Assembly (NCBI GenBank): GCA_038496675.1
Contig: CM076654.1
Span: forward strand, 2,149,641-2,213,640
Direction of reading: 5' to 3'
Length of the DNA: 64,000 nucleotides
DNA from: Rachycentron canadum
Lineage: Eukaryota > Chordata > Actinopteri > Carangiformes > Rachycentridae
The number at the start of each line of letters is the position of its first letter. Position 1 is the first letter of the stretch. Below are positions 1 through 11,445 of the stretch, in pieces. Position numbers and translations under genes: made by a program. A model generated the notes under the pieces. It did not search any database, was not told where the DNA came from, and saw only the letters and a list, made by a program, of their open reading frames with translations.

Positions 1-60
<60 letters not shown>
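1..60. repeat. (AT)30 microsatellite at window edge
   Basis: Uninterrupted AT dinucleotides fill the first 60 bases and probably continue beyond the window. This is a simple repeat. From 61 to about 1375 I see no gene or recognised repeat, only mixed AT-rich sequence with short A/T runs. Confidence 0.99.
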
Positions 61-64
<4 letters not shown>

Positions 65-1374
65 AGATTAATATGGAATAATGAAAAAGATAATCTAGAG
101 AACATCTGTATACAGGGATGTCCCAAAATTACAAAAAAAGGATACAAAGGAGTCAAACTAACAAATAAACAAAGACATTAGAATAAAGACGTAAGAATAA
201 AGGAGGCTGGAGGCTGAAAATCTGAGTCCACAAGATTTTGTTTTGCAAACTAATATAGGAACAAGACAGATTGTAGAAGAAGAATATTTAGTAAAATATT
301 GCCAGTAACCATTAAATGTAAATAATAGTTTGTGTCAGCTTTAATTTACAAGCTATACTGAATGTCCCCATACAAAAAGAAGGGAATACTATTTCCTTCC
401 CAAGATGAGTGTCAATATAAAAATATCAAAATTGCTGTTATAGATAACTTTGAACTTGTAACCACCATCGACCGCCACTGACCTTGTAGCACGGGGACGA
501 GCGTGAGTAGTTTTCTCTTGTCACGGCCTCCTCCTTCGCTTGCTCACTCATCAGCATCACTTGATTAATCTTAATTTATGACAGCACTGTAGTGAGAAAA
601 ATGCTTCCTGTACATAGATTAAAAACACAAAGTACACTGCTGTCAGGGCATGTTTTTTTTTTTAATAGCCTCTCAAAACGTCGTCCTCTGATGAAAATTA
701 AATGTTGAAAAAGGTTATGGGAGTTGAACAGTGGCTCTGATTGTGGGGGTAAAAATGTGATGCTTACTAAGTGACTAAATAATTAGTATGACGTACAGAA
801 ACAAACAAGTATGAAATGTGACTGTAGTCGGTCGGACCCGCTTTGAACGCCGTGCATCCTTTTAAATTTGGTAGCACGACGACTCGGGGACAAGCTATCA
901 AAGCTCTGTGTGCACCTTGAAACTGGCCTGCAGTGCAGCACCTTGATCTTTCTCACAGATGTCAATCAAGTCGCCTTGCTCCCCCAGTAGATGGCCTTTA
1001 GTGGGCGTCTACAGCAAGAAGGGAAGGACATGGTTTTTGAGCTGTTTTTATAGTGCAAATTTGTCCTAGTCGCTGGTTGTTTTGAGGCTTTTTAAAATGT
1101 CCCTTAAGGAACCTATTAGTCAGGAAGAACGCTAAAAACATTTTTGTCCTTCATGAGCTTTAATATCGACATGAAAACCTGGGCTGTTGACAAGTGAAAA
1201 GTTGTTTGTCAGAGCATTCAAACAACGCAGAGCTTCAAATTTGAGTGGACTGTGCTACCACAGAAATACTTAATCACACTGAGATATGCTACACATTGTC
1301 TTTGTGTTTGTTTTGATATATCTTCCTCCAACTTCCTGCTGTGAAACTCTTTCAAAGTCCAATATTTTGATTTA

Positions 1375-1752
1375 AAAACGGTGTTTTATTTTCTCTGGAG
1401 CTCTAGTAACAACAGGTCAGTCAGCCAATGAGAGAAGAGGACCCTGACCCTCTCTTCTGATTGGCTGACTGTTTTCTAAGCGATGCAATAAAAAAATATA
1501 GAAGATTTCAGGTAAACGCTCACGGAAACCAAATCCTCCAAAGGTGGATGGTGGGTCCAGGCGGGCTGAACTTGTGGGCTTGGCTAAGGGCAGTAAAGTT
1601 ACAGAAGTCCTGACGGCTGGTTTTAAGGCTCAGTTTCCGAATCCAGGCTGTGGACTATACATATACAATTACAGTATTAATATGGAACCTAGACCTGATT
1701 TATAATCAAAGAAGACATGAACATCTACTGCAATACAATATCAGACCTTTAC
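1375..1752 (+). mobile_element. Family A MITE-like element, copy 1
   Basis: This copy shares long stretches with 28900-29312 and 40568-40832 on the same strand, and with 42367-42610 and 43938-44470 on the other. Shared words include 'cagatttcaggtaaa', 'ggatggtgggtccagg', 'cctgacggctggttttaagg' and 'tttataatcaaaga'. A stem-loop at 1418-1471 has arms cagtcagccaat / attggctgactg, so it carries two CCAAT boxes facing each other. The far end (about 1725-1752) is a decayed form of the TTAAAGGTCC terminus seen in better copies. No protein is encoded, so it is a non-autonomous DNA element. TTAA next to the termini hints at a piggyBac-type target, but no target duplication could be proven. Confidence 0.72.
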
Positions 1753-2489
1753 TAATCACACTGGCTGATGTTTAATCTTGTCATCTATTATTTATTGAAG
1801 TAATGCAGTATGCAGTGTGTAAATTGTTCACAGATTCAGAAAACGGAGAGAAATTTTCTTGCTAACCAGTGGAAAACACACTTGCGCTTGATGTCCATGT
1901 GTTACCCAACTTATTCACTGTGGATAACAGGATTGGACGAGGCTCTCTACTGTTTTCTCAAATCCCAGACTCAGCAGACATTCAGTAACATCTGTCAAAA
2001 GCATAATTAATCAACATTCGCAGATGTTGCTTTTCTGCAACCTGTTGACATTTCCCCAAAAAGCCCTTGCAACAGAGAGCATCTGATTACTTGAATAAAC
2101 AGTAAAATGCATTATCATCATCCTCACAATCCAACGGCACCCCCACCAACTGCAACTACTGCACCCCTCCCCTTCACCTCTCTGAAGTGAAGATGAGCAA
2201 ATGGCTTGTAGCAGCCAGGGAGTGTAGTGCACCTTCTGCTTTTATCTCAACAGAAGATTTATTTTAATTCCACAAATGCATATTTAGTAACCGCTAAGTG
2301 TAGTTAAAAACTATAATGCTAACCTGCTGCTTGGAGATTATGGACCCTGAATGACATTATGTTTTATCAGACGGGTGGGGAAAGGGGGGTATGGATGTCA
2401 AGTGCTCACCCAGAAGCACAATTTAATATCATGTGCAGGAAGTACAATTCCTTTTTGCACTAATGAAAACAATAGCAGCGCTAAACACT
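1753..2489. other. No gene seen
   Basis: Mixed non-repetitive sequence. Short open frames at 1810-2232 have no recognisable protein features and no splice or promoter context, so they are treated as chance. Confidence 0.6.
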
Positions 2490-2720
2490 CCAGCCTACAT
2501 TTAATTTAATCTTTGAGGGATTATCTTCCTCGGCTAATGTCAGAGTGTAAGACGGCCTGTGAATATTAAATACATCTCCTCTGCAGATGCTCCGACAGCA
2601 TCGGCGGGATAATGTCAACAGATTTTTTTCTGAGTTTCTTCATATGGATGGAATTACTTCATGAAACATTTATGGGGAAGCGTTTGCCTTTGCTGAGTTC
2701 TCCATTAAGCTTGAATGTCA
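2490..2720. promoter_or_regulatory. Candidate conserved non-coding element
   Basis: Repeat-poor block of balanced composition without homopolymers. It holds TTTAATTTAATC, two GGATAAT/GGATTAT-like words and GAATTACTTCATG, that is, homeodomain and GATA-like cores close together. It is bounded by ordinary AT-rich sequence. The call rests on texture only; cross-species alignment was not possible. Confidence 0.27.
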
Positions 2721-3109
2721 TGACACAAAGGGGGTGTGGTTTGAGGACAAAATTTGTGTTAATGGCCTTGTGTTCCTTTGGCTTTGGCTAAATTAAAGGG
2801 CTTAACAAATCCATCTTAACCATGACTGCGCTGCAAGGGAGGAGAAACCCACTGCAACATCATGCAGAGTATTATCCTGGAAGTACGGACACTGAGAAGT
2901 GAATGCATCACTTTAGTTTGAATAACTTTATTTATCATGACACTACTGTACATTGTTTGTATTGTATGCCCGTCCTCCTGCATTGAGATCTTACATCTGT
3001 CTCTCTCTTCACCACCTTCACCTCTATCTCTTCCTTTTGCTCTGATATGTGATTAAAGAAACAGCTTCAGTAGCTTTGATACTAATAAAACCAAAGTAAT
3101 TAATAAGTA

Positions 3110-3190
3110 ATTCATTACTTTTTATAGCACTTTTGAAACACAGAATGCTTTATGGAGCCATAATCAGTTAAAATCAGGATTGCATATGCT
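3110..3190 (-). mobile_element. Possible LINE/SINE 3' tail fragment
   Basis: 'tttttatagcacttttgaaac' followed by 'gaatgcttta' resembles the reverse complement of fish L2-type 3' tails, where an AAAGYGCTTT motif precedes a short A/T-rich end. Only the tail is visible, and it adjoins the family E copy. Confidence 0.35.
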
Positions 3191-3274
3191 CATACAAAAT
3201 GAAAAAAACATGGAAAACCCACAACATGGAAATACACTACAGTATCCAGTAAAATACATTAGACATGCAGAGAT

Positions 3275-3495
3275 GACATGAAATTCTGTTGAAACATTTG
3301 AGTCTGCTGAGCTAATAAATCAAAGAAGTAGGGACATTTCCCGTAGGCTTCAATACAATCTGACTTCTTCAACAACCAGAGGAGTCGCCCCCTGATGGTC
3401 ATTAGATAGAATGAAGGTTTAAGGCTCTTCAGCATTGGCTTTACCTTTCAGACCCAGAGTCTATGTCTACTTTTATAAAGTCTATGCCCACAACC
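3275..3495 (-). mobile_element. Family E dispersed repeat, copy 1
   Basis: Reverse complement of the longer copy at 25905-26345. The two share 'gaagagccttaaacct', 'aatgaccatcagggggcg', 'gaagtcagattgtattgaag' and 'tgatttattagctcag'. A third, truncated copy lies at 20105-20305. It is non-coding and I recognise it as a widespread teleost interspersed repeat without knowing its formal family name. Confidence 0.72.
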
Positions 3496-3638
3496 AAGGG
3501 GAAGCAGCAATGTATAAAACTCCTGTACTTCCTGCCATGTGATCTTCTTAAGCTGTTGCTTTTTTAAGGAGGTTCCTTTCCAGTTGGCAGAATCACCGTA
3601 AATGACCATGAACTCTGGCACAAAAACAGCTTTTTATG

Positions 3639-3646
<8 letters not shown>

Positions 3647-3677
<31 letters not shown>
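3647..3677. repeat. Poly(A) tract, 31 nt
   Basis: Uninterrupted A run, among the longest homopolymers in the window. No retroelement body was found on its 5' side, so it cannot be assigned as a retroposon tail. Confidence 0.97.
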
Positions 3678-3681
<4 letters not shown>

Positions 3682-3837
3682 ATCTTTTTAATCAATATTT
3701 AATGTGGGTTTTCAGCCTGTGTGGATTTTATTTCAATGCAAAGTGAGAATGTGAAAGTAGGTTCTTTTTCAGTTTATGAAATGAAACACCATTAAATCAG
3801 AAGCCTTCCAAACAATGTGGTGAGTTGTCCAACCAAA

Positions 3838-4236
3838 ATGGCTCCAAAGGAGCCACTTGTAAGTTTTGTTATTTCTACATAACAAACATTAGAATTAACA
3901 GCGCTTTGCTTACCAGTAGAAAAGTTATAAGTTCTGCATCAAACTTCATTCTTTTACTCGCGAAGTGCTATCTTAAGAGGAGGAAAGCAATCCTCCTCTT
4001 CTTTTGCTTCTATTTCTATCACTTTTAATTGTGTTCTATAGTTAGCATGTTAACCAGCCAGCCCCAGTCCAGCCCAGTTGTCTCACTGGTGGAGTCTCTA
4101 TGGTTTCCAGGCTGCTCTGAAGAAGTAGCGCTGCTCAGTGGTCATGTAAATACAGTAATTAAGGTTCTAGGTAAAGCGTAGTAAATAAACAGCTGTTCGT
4201 GCCAATGCTTCTAAACTTCTAAATAGCTCCTTCAAG
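3838..4236 (+). mobile_element. Family D GCTAAC-type MITE, copy 1
   Basis: Near-terminal inverted repeats: the left end 'ccaaaggagccacttgtaag' pairs with the reverse complement of the right end ('ccttgaaggagctatttaga'). The interior has 'gcatcaaacttcattctttt', 'gttagcatgttaaccagc' and 'tccaggctgctctgaag', shared with 17575-17946, 30258-30525 and 52566-52935. It is about 400 bp with no coding capacity, so a non-autonomous DNA transposon. Confidence 0.72.
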
Positions 4237-4609
4237 GTGTATATGCTCAGTGGCCCTTCATCTCATTGTCTCATTATGTTTCTAAGCTGTTGTGTGGGAT
4301 GCGAAGCCGTTTCATCCACAGTCGACTGTGGCTCCGAAACTCTAAAACTCAGCAGCCAGCTGGAGTTTTATAACGCAAGTCGACCTCCGAATGGCGTCTG
4401 GTACTCGCTGAAGTCAGTGATAAAGTAGACAAACTTATCAGCCGCAGCCAAAACGCACCAGCATTTGGTTAGTGGCTGATGATAATTCCCCACATTGTCT
4501 CTACTTTATGTCTGTCTGAGCGCATCTGTGATCCCTGCAGCAGCGAACGGCATCTCTCACCAAGTGCACTGTTGTGTTGGCACGCCACTTCCCCCCCCAC
4601 CCCCCTTTG

Positions 4610-4830
4610 CAAGTGAATGAAAAGTCATCCTAAGGACATGGTGGCACCGCGCTAATTGCAGTTGATTAATAAAATACTAGCACAGGCAGCAGTTGGCAAC
4701 TCCATTATTATGTTTCTCAAACAGATTAATTGCGTCGAACAATATGAGCCTGCCACCGGTGATAGCGAGACTTTGGATACAAAGGCAGTCATCAAGACTG
4801 AGCCCGGCTCGCATTAGTCATTCTAAATAG
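4610..4830. promoter_or_regulatory. Candidate conserved non-coding element
   Basis: Dense homeodomain-type cores (GCTAATTGCAG, TTGATTAATAAAAT, AGATTAATTGCG, GCATTAGTCATT) within about 200 bp of non-repetitive sequence. Judged by composition only. The flanks to 5100 hold nothing else except a G10 run near 5089. Confidence 0.3.
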
Positions 4831-5457
4831 CTCACTCAGTGATTACTCTCATCTACAATTTCAGTCTGAGGTGCAGGGATGTGTTGTTATGAGCTAGCAG
4901 ATGCTCAAACTATAAAGAAATACAACTGACTGTGCTTCAATACCAAAGTAAGTAAATTAAAATCGCTGTCAGTCGTGTCAGTGTGGACAGAATGAGATCT
5001 GCTGACCAGAACAGGAACCCACTCCTTCCAATGCAGCCCCTGAACTTTGGGCTGGAGGCTCCGACTGTTAATGAACTTAAGCTGGAGGAGGGGGGGGGGT
5101 AGGTCCCTTCCTCACGACAGCAAATAGCCAAGGGCAATAGCCGATAACTAATGTGTGGAATATTGCAATTAGCATGGCAAAGTACTTACAGGGATCAAAT
5201 TAAAAAATTCATTAACGTCCGCACTTAATTAAGAAACACTTTTCGGTTTACATGATAAATTATGACACCTATTAAATCTTCCACTACAAGCTGTAATGGC
5301 CTTCTTTGCTCCTGGGTATAGACAGTGTTTCCTTTCAGGTTCAAGGAACTCTCCAAGGACCTGAAGTATTTATTAAAGAGTTTTATGAGGAATAATGTTT
5401 CCCTGCGAGGGATACAGGAGCAGCCATTTTTAGGGGACATGTGTGGGTGGTGTAGGG

Positions 5458-5483
5458 TTTTTTTTTTTTTTTTTTTTTTTTTT
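5458..5483. repeat. Poly(T) tract, 26 nt
   Basis: Uninterrupted T run. Further homopolymers lie at 5680-5694 (A15) and 6005-6026 (T22). The 5110-6430 interval is otherwise AT-rich sequence without a recognisable gene or element. Confidence 0.97.
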
Positions 5484-6439
5484 CCTTCCCATCTTGCTGC
5501 TGTTGCGCCTCAGCGTTTTGAACAAGTCAGCTTTAATTGAAACAAGACTGGAAAGAGCCTTGAGATGAATGTATTGTTAAATTAACATAATAAATTGAGG
5601 AGAGCTACATGAGAATAGCAACTTCAAAGTTAAAGATGTAGCTTTTACACTTGTCCTTCAGCTCTTTATACTTTGTTTTAAAAAAAAAAAAAAATTAGAT
5701 CTGTGACTATAACAATGAAAGAGGGAATTTCCATTAAAAAAAAAAACCTCATCACACTGAAAACAATTTCTCACTAACTTGTCTCTTCAAAACTTTTTAT
5801 GGAAGTCAGGATTTAATTCTCAATTAACTGATTGATCATTTAGTCAATGAAATGTCAAAAAAATGATGAAAAGATTGTGCTTTTTGACAGTCAAAACTTA
5901 CTAAATGTTGGTTTTTGAACATAGAATCCAAAGAAAATCTGTTGATTGTTACAAAAGAGGAAGAAAAGCAGCAAATGCTCACATTTGAGAAACAGGAACC
6001 AGCGTTTTTTTTTTTTTTTTTTTTTTGGCGGGTGAGTTGGTTAAAAACTACAGAAACTATTCCATCATTAAAAAAGTTTTTATTTTCAAAAAAAAAAGTA
6101 GTTGCAGCTGTAACTACAAGTTGCCTAAAATTAAGCTATGACGCATAAGAGCCCATGGAAGAACTGACGGTGTTGTTTAACCCTTTAAGAACTTGAATAT
6201 TGCAGCGTGCAGGAGCTGCTCTTCAGTCTTGTTTACTTGTTGCACTACTTGCAGCAGTTTTGAAAACCCCCTATTTATCAAATAAACATTCATATTCTTT
6301 TTAAAGTTCAAAATAAAACACAGCCAATCATAAAATTCTGCTGTTCGTGTGGTGAACTGTTTTTTTTTTTTCTTCTATTCCAAGTCAAACTCTAATGAGG
6401 GTGAATTTGTTTGGATGTTACAGACACAACACATCCAGC

Positions 6440-6735
6440 GGAGCAGCTGATATGATTTGTCCCAGATAGTGAGATGTGTCTGGCCTATGCCTGGGCCACG
6501 TGTTTGTGTTATTTCTGGCCCTGTATACACCCTCGATCCCACGGCCCACGTCTGGCCCATATACAGCATGATGGTCAGATGAGACTTTCACATCTGGAAC
6601 AATTCTAATAGCCAACACTGGAGGATATGAGCCGAAATCTACCCAGATGTGTAAGTATATGGGCCAGACTTGTGACGTGGAACCAAAAGAACCTGGGCCA
6701 GAAGTTTGATTTTGCTGTCTGGGGTTTAGACCCAA
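6440..6735 (+). mobile_element. Family C 'ggcccata' dispersed element, copy 1
   Basis: Shares 'ctggcccatatacagcatga', 'gactttcacatctggaa', 'tatgggccagacttg' and 'cctgggccagaagtttga' with copies at 18290-18530 (other strand) and 21150-21340. It is partly self-complementary, because 'tctggcccatata' and 'tatgggccaga' face each other, as expected of a palindromic non-autonomous transposon. Overlapping short open frames are by-products of the repeat. Confidence 0.62.
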
Positions 6736-7149
6736 GATATACAGTATTAGCTACACTGCAGAGATGTACACACGAATCCTAAAGTGTGGCTGTTGTCCAC
6801 ATTAAGCTTATGATCCGCAGAGGTTTTGTTAATCAATGGTCTGACAGCAGGCTGCTGTATTCTCGGCCTGAAATGACTGAGTCTTTATGCAGACTCACAG
6901 AGAAGAAGCTCTGGGAAGACGCCAGCTGGTAAGCACACGATGTGCGTTGAAGTTTAGTCTCGTAGAGGAAGCACCGCTGCGTTCGGAGGCGACTGTTCCA
7001 CTCCCTGAGCGGGGAAAACCCCGCAGCCTTAATCATCTCATTTATATACCAGGGACGATTCTACACACCAGTAAACATTAAACTGATCATCTCAAACAGG
7101 CAAGTAAATTTATCTGATTTGCAGCACGGCTTTCCGCAGATGAACCTGT

Positions 7150-8395
7150 TGGTACACAACAGAATAAGATGAAATTACATCAGCGGAGGCTCCTGCGGTG
7201 GCTTTAATGTGCCAGTGCTTCCTCGTGGCAGTCGAGAAGCTCTTGACAGGAGGCTTCTTGAACTTTGATTGGTTCAAGTAGCCATCCTAGACAGCCTCTT
7301 CAATTTTGGTAATTTGCGTCTCCAGAATATCCAAGATGGCCTTGGAGCCTGGGTGCATACAGATTTCACATTTTCCATTAAATTTATTCTCAACATACGG
7401 CAGCAGACGAGTGAGTTGATGCAGCTGTAACTACTGTATTGATGCACGAAAGCATGAAAATCTGCCGTCTCTCCTGGACTGGATGTATTATTGTACAGGT
7501 CTTTTGAGTCCTGGTCCAGAGGCCCGAAAGATCAGGGGTCACCAAAGCTAGACCCTCTGTTAAAATGATCTTTTTCTACCATTTTCTTGGAGAGCTCACG
7601 CAAACGTAGTAATACTTCAATCAAGTATCTGCCATTAGATTTGATGTAAAATTGTAATATTTGAGAGTGAGAACTGGGATTAATTTGAGCTGCATTTCCA
7701 TTAACCTGAAATCGCTAATTTATTAATAGAAACACATGAATTTTGAGGAAACTCCCAAATTTTTATTTATTTTTTTGACATAAAAATATTTTGCAAAATT
7801 GAAATGGAAACTACTGTTCCCTTTTCAAAATATTGCTTTGAACGTCTGTGTCCATCTCTTTACCTACTGTACTGCAGTTTTCAGGCAACAACAAAACTTG
7901 ATGCGCAACAACTGTTTAAGTATTGAGGGGTTGCTCTGGTTTGAAGAAGGGTCTTTTTATTACCAGGACTCAGTGTCTTGTAGTTTTTGCTTCCTGGAGA
8001 TGTTTCCAGTAAATTCCTCATACATTTGTGTGTCTAAAGTTTTAATATAGGATAAAGATCATAAAGTTGAAATCAATTTTTTCCCCAAGATCACAGCTCA
8101 TGGACTTGATGAAGAGCTTGGCCGTTGAATCTGTGTTGGATGGACAGAGTTTAGGGTTCAACAGTTCCCTCCTGCTGCTGCTGCTGCTGCTTCTTGGCCG
8201 ATGTCATATCAGAGATGATTATTTCAGCCTTACATGTCTTTCCTACCGCTTCCTTCATCAACCCTTTGAGTAAATAATTGGCAGAGCATGTGACAAAATG
8301 GCCGGTGGACAAGTCATGAGCGTGCAAATCTGCGCTTCATTTGAAGCCTTGCAGCAGGGCCCTGGCTCACTTCTGTTAGATTATTTAAAACAAGT
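7150..8395 (-). pseudogene. Broken protein-like reading frames, unidentified
   Basis: Read on the minus strand, this tract contains consecutive open segments with ordinary protein composition, interrupted by stops and frame changes. From about 8338 to 8153 an open frame includes 'GLMKEAVGKTCKAEIIISDM' and a six-glutamine CAG run, then a stop. A shifted frame continues with 'PSNTDSTAKLFIKSM'. Around 8033-7964 comes 'QMYEEFTGNISRKQKLQDTE', flanked by AG and GT. From about 7628 'VLLRLRELSKKMVEKDHF' and, after one stop, 'DLYNNTSSPGETADFHAF'. From about 7420 to 7160 'MHPGSKAILDILETQITK', one stop, then 'SKFKKPPVKSFSTATRKHWH'. I do not recognise the family. It could be a decayed gene, a retrocopy, a transposon gene remnant or exons of a gene I mis-frame. 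Chance cannot be excluded without a search. Confidence 0.3.
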
Positions 8396-8399
8396 GTCC

Positions 8400-9727
8400 A
8401 GAGCCATGTGCCATGACTAAATTATTAACTGTGTATTTCATAATGTTAGTGACAATATGTTAACGTGTTTTTTCGCCTCCCCCCGCCGTGAACAGATGGG
8501 TCCTTTTACTTTATTTTCCACATCAAGTATGATTATTTCTTTGTGCCAAAAGCCACCTGCCGTTCCTTGGTCTCTGTTCTAATTATTTATGTTGGTAACA
8601 CACAGCAGGACTTGTTATCAGTTGGATGGTATCTTAATAAAGGAAGGCACATCAACATATTGACATCATGTTCAAGGGGAAAATTTATCATCGCGCAAAA
8701 AATGGGCAGAGGGGGCTACCGGAGCGGATCAGGCCATGTGCCAACACCTCCAAATCTGACCTCCTTTTGTTCCCTGACTCCTGAGTTCCCTCTACAGCAC
8801 ACATCTGAGGAACCATGTGATGATAATTAGGTGAAAGCCCATTAAAAAGTCAAATAAGAGAGAATACATTATCATTGAGGCACCAGGACCTGATGATTTT
8901 CAGTTGTGTGTGTGTGTGTGAGACAGAGAAGGACGAAGGGGTCAAACTTCTGCTTGGAAAATACAAAAAAAAAGTCACTGTTTGTTTGTGGCACATTAAG
9001 TTTGTGATCACACCTTTTGTTCAATTAACAAAGGGAAACACTTCCAGTTTTGATTGTGAGAACTCACAAGTGACTAATTTATTAGACTTTATTATTCTGG
9101 TTAATTATCCAAACAACATTTTACAGACGAGTAGTAGACAAAACAAATCCAAGCCAAGCCTCGAATTTTGGCAAATAATGAAATATTTCTGTATATTTTC
9201 AACCAGTCTTTTAAAATGATGCAGTTCATCAGAGTGCTGCAGTGTTTTCTCATCTGCTGCCTCATAACTAAGTGTAGACGGCTGATGATGAGAAAAGACG
9301 ATTTCACTCGACACAAGGCAAAGACATCAAAATGGTTTGTTTTGTCTTACCCACCTAAAATAAAATTACTTGGTAAAAAGGGAAAGATTAATTTATTAAT
9401 TTGTGCTTTTGGCTTTATAGATTGTAAACCTAATTTTCCTTGATCTTGGTTGTAAATCACTTTTATTGTCGTTCACATGTTAAGGATGAGCTTCATAGGT
9501 AGCACAGTAGAAAAGTGGTATGGTAAAGCATACTTACTGCATCACATAACACAATGCAATAATGCACATGTGCACAAGTGCATAAATCAAAGATACACAC
9601 CTGCAGAAAACATGATGCTTGTGAGACAAGGTAATTAAAACAATTATTTCAGTAATAAAACCAGGTATTAAATTAAATGTGATCGAAGACAATAGTTTGA
9701 CAAATAAAAATCAGTGTAGGCCCAAAA
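8400..9727. other. No gene seen; short (TG)8 at 8905
   Basis: AT-rich sequence with a TG dinucleotide run at 8905-8920. Short frames on both strands between 8543 and 9443 show no domain or splice context. No dispersed repeat shared with the rest of the window was found. Confidence 0.5.
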
Positions 9728-9945
9728 CAGAGAGTTAGCATTAGCATGACCACTAACACTGTGTCAGCCACTGCCAGTTACAAGCTAACAAACAACATAA
9801 ACAAATTAAATATGCTAACTATGCGAACCATTCTGATACCTGTACTGGTGCCTGACTCTGGTCTCAACAGTCTCCTCATCTTTGTCCTGATCCAGATTTT
9901 TAAATGAGGAAATAAGCATAGATGTTTCCATGTCTCCATTTTATA
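9728..9945 (-). mobile_element. Family G repeat, copy 1 (internally deleted)
   Basis: Reverse complement of the longer copy at 11125-11445. Bases 9753-9798 are identical over 46 nt to the reverse complement of 11374-11419. Similarity resumes at 'ttctgatac', 'ctgg(t)ctcaac' and 'aaatgaggaaata'. This copy lacks about 100 bases present in the other. No coding capacity. Confidence 0.68.
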
Positions 9946-10289
9946 TCTATACAATTTTATTATGCTTTTTTTTAAAAAAAATATTACTATAAATGATCTT
10001 CCACACAGACAAAATGAATGAACTGAATGCAAGGAGGAAACTACAAACCAAAAGCAACTCCACCAATGCTGATTGGGACACAAGGGAATCACTACATCAG
10101 AGATTCCCCACAGAGCCAGAGAACAGAAATTGAGTCAAAATACTGCAAATAAAAGTAGCAATTAAGTTAAGTATTCATGGCATTTCAAAGCATCCTGTCG
10201 TGGGGATACGTCACTCTTAATCAGCACTCCACTGTTCTCAAATATAGAACACTTACAATTAAACATACTCAATACTTTAATCCCCGGGA

Positions 10290-10720
10290 GCGAAAAAATG
10301 AAAATACCGTAATTACAATTTCACATGTACAGCTCTTCTTGTTTCTAATGTGACTGGAAATGGGTTCAAAAATATGTCATTGATGACGGCCGATGCATTA
10401 TAATTACAGATTCCTCTATCCTTTCTAAGCTTTTCTATCCATCCCAGGCCAGATACAAAAAGCCGACGTATTACCCCACGAGGGTAGTAAGCCATTGTAG
10501 CACTCCCATTATGAAGCCAGATTTAAAAGGGTTACAAAACCTTTATCTACCCATTTAAGAACATATATGGGCTCACGGTATCCACAAGAGTGCAGTGAGG
10601 AAAAGCCATTGTGGAGCTCAGACAATGCACTGACCATAAATCTATAATAGCCTTTAGGATTAAAGAATATGCTCTCTGGGTTTAATTACATATTGCTTCT
10701 GAGAGGTTTACCCAGCTGGG
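10290..10720. promoter_or_regulatory. Candidate conserved non-coding element
   Basis: Non-repetitive 430-bp block with CCGTAATTACAATTTC, CATTATAATTACAG and TTTAATTACATATTG, so three TAATTA cores, plus a CACATG E-box-like word. It lies between two inverted repeat copies. Texture-based call only. Confidence 0.32.
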
Positions 10721-10911
10721 ATGGAGAGGCACATTTCAGCTCCTGGTGACTGCAGATGAGGGACAGACGGCCAGAAAATTAACAGAAGGATTTATTTAAA
10801 ACTCAACTAGTGAAAGTTTCCATGCGATAAAGCTTCCACGTTCACCGCCATGTGGATACGGTGAGAGTAAGAACATAAGAACCGGCCAACTGACAGACAT
10901 ACGGCGCACAG

Positions 10912-10918
10912 ACACACA

Positions 10919-10960
<42 letters not shown>
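10912..10960. repeat. (CA)n microsatellite
   Basis: Nearly uninterrupted CA dinucleotides over about 49 bases, with one AA interruption near the start. Confidence 0.97.
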
Positions 10961-10962
<2 letters not shown>

Positions 10963-11029
10963 GCCAGACAGTCGCACTCTCAATACACTATACTCTCATT
11001 TCCTGTCCTTGTCATCAAAGCAGGAAATG

Positions 11030-11046
11030 TTTTTTTTTTTTTTTTT
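11030..11046. repeat. Poly(T) tract, 17 nt
   Basis: Uninterrupted T run just outside the second family G copy. Confidence 0.95.
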
Positions 11047-11124
11047 GGCCATTTTGTGACTTTATTATTTTTAATGGACAGAGGGGTTTAAATAAAAAGG
11101 TATGGTAGTTTTCCCTCATAAAAA

Positions 11125-11445
11125 AGTGAAACATCTAACAGGCTATTTCCTCATTTAGAAAACTGGATCAGGCCTTTAGCCCCGCCCTCCTTAGGCTCAC
11201 ATTAGGTCGACAGGTGAAAGAGCATCAAGATGGTTAGAGGAGGAAAAACATCAGAGGCTCAGCCAAGTGTTTGAGCCTCAGTCAGATCCAGACTCAGATC
11301 AGGTCCGTTGAGACCAGAATCAGAGACGTATCAGAACAGTTAGCACAGTTAGTGTCTTGTATTTGTTTGTTTGATGTTGTTTGTTAGCTTGTAACTGGCA
11401 GTGGCTGACACAGTGTTAGCGGTTGTGGCAAATGCAAACTCTCGC
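11125..11445 (+). mobile_element. Family G repeat, copy 2
   Basis: Fuller inverted partner of 9728-9945. It keeps an extra internal segment ('cagccaagtgtttgagcctc' region). The pair faces each other with about 1.2 kb between, so the locus could form a large stem-loop. It may be two separate insertions or one composite element. Confidence 0.68.

Noticed and set aside
3647..3677. Processed-pseudogene poly(A) tail
   Set aside because: The sequence upstream shows no coding remnant. Many similar homopolymers occur across the window.
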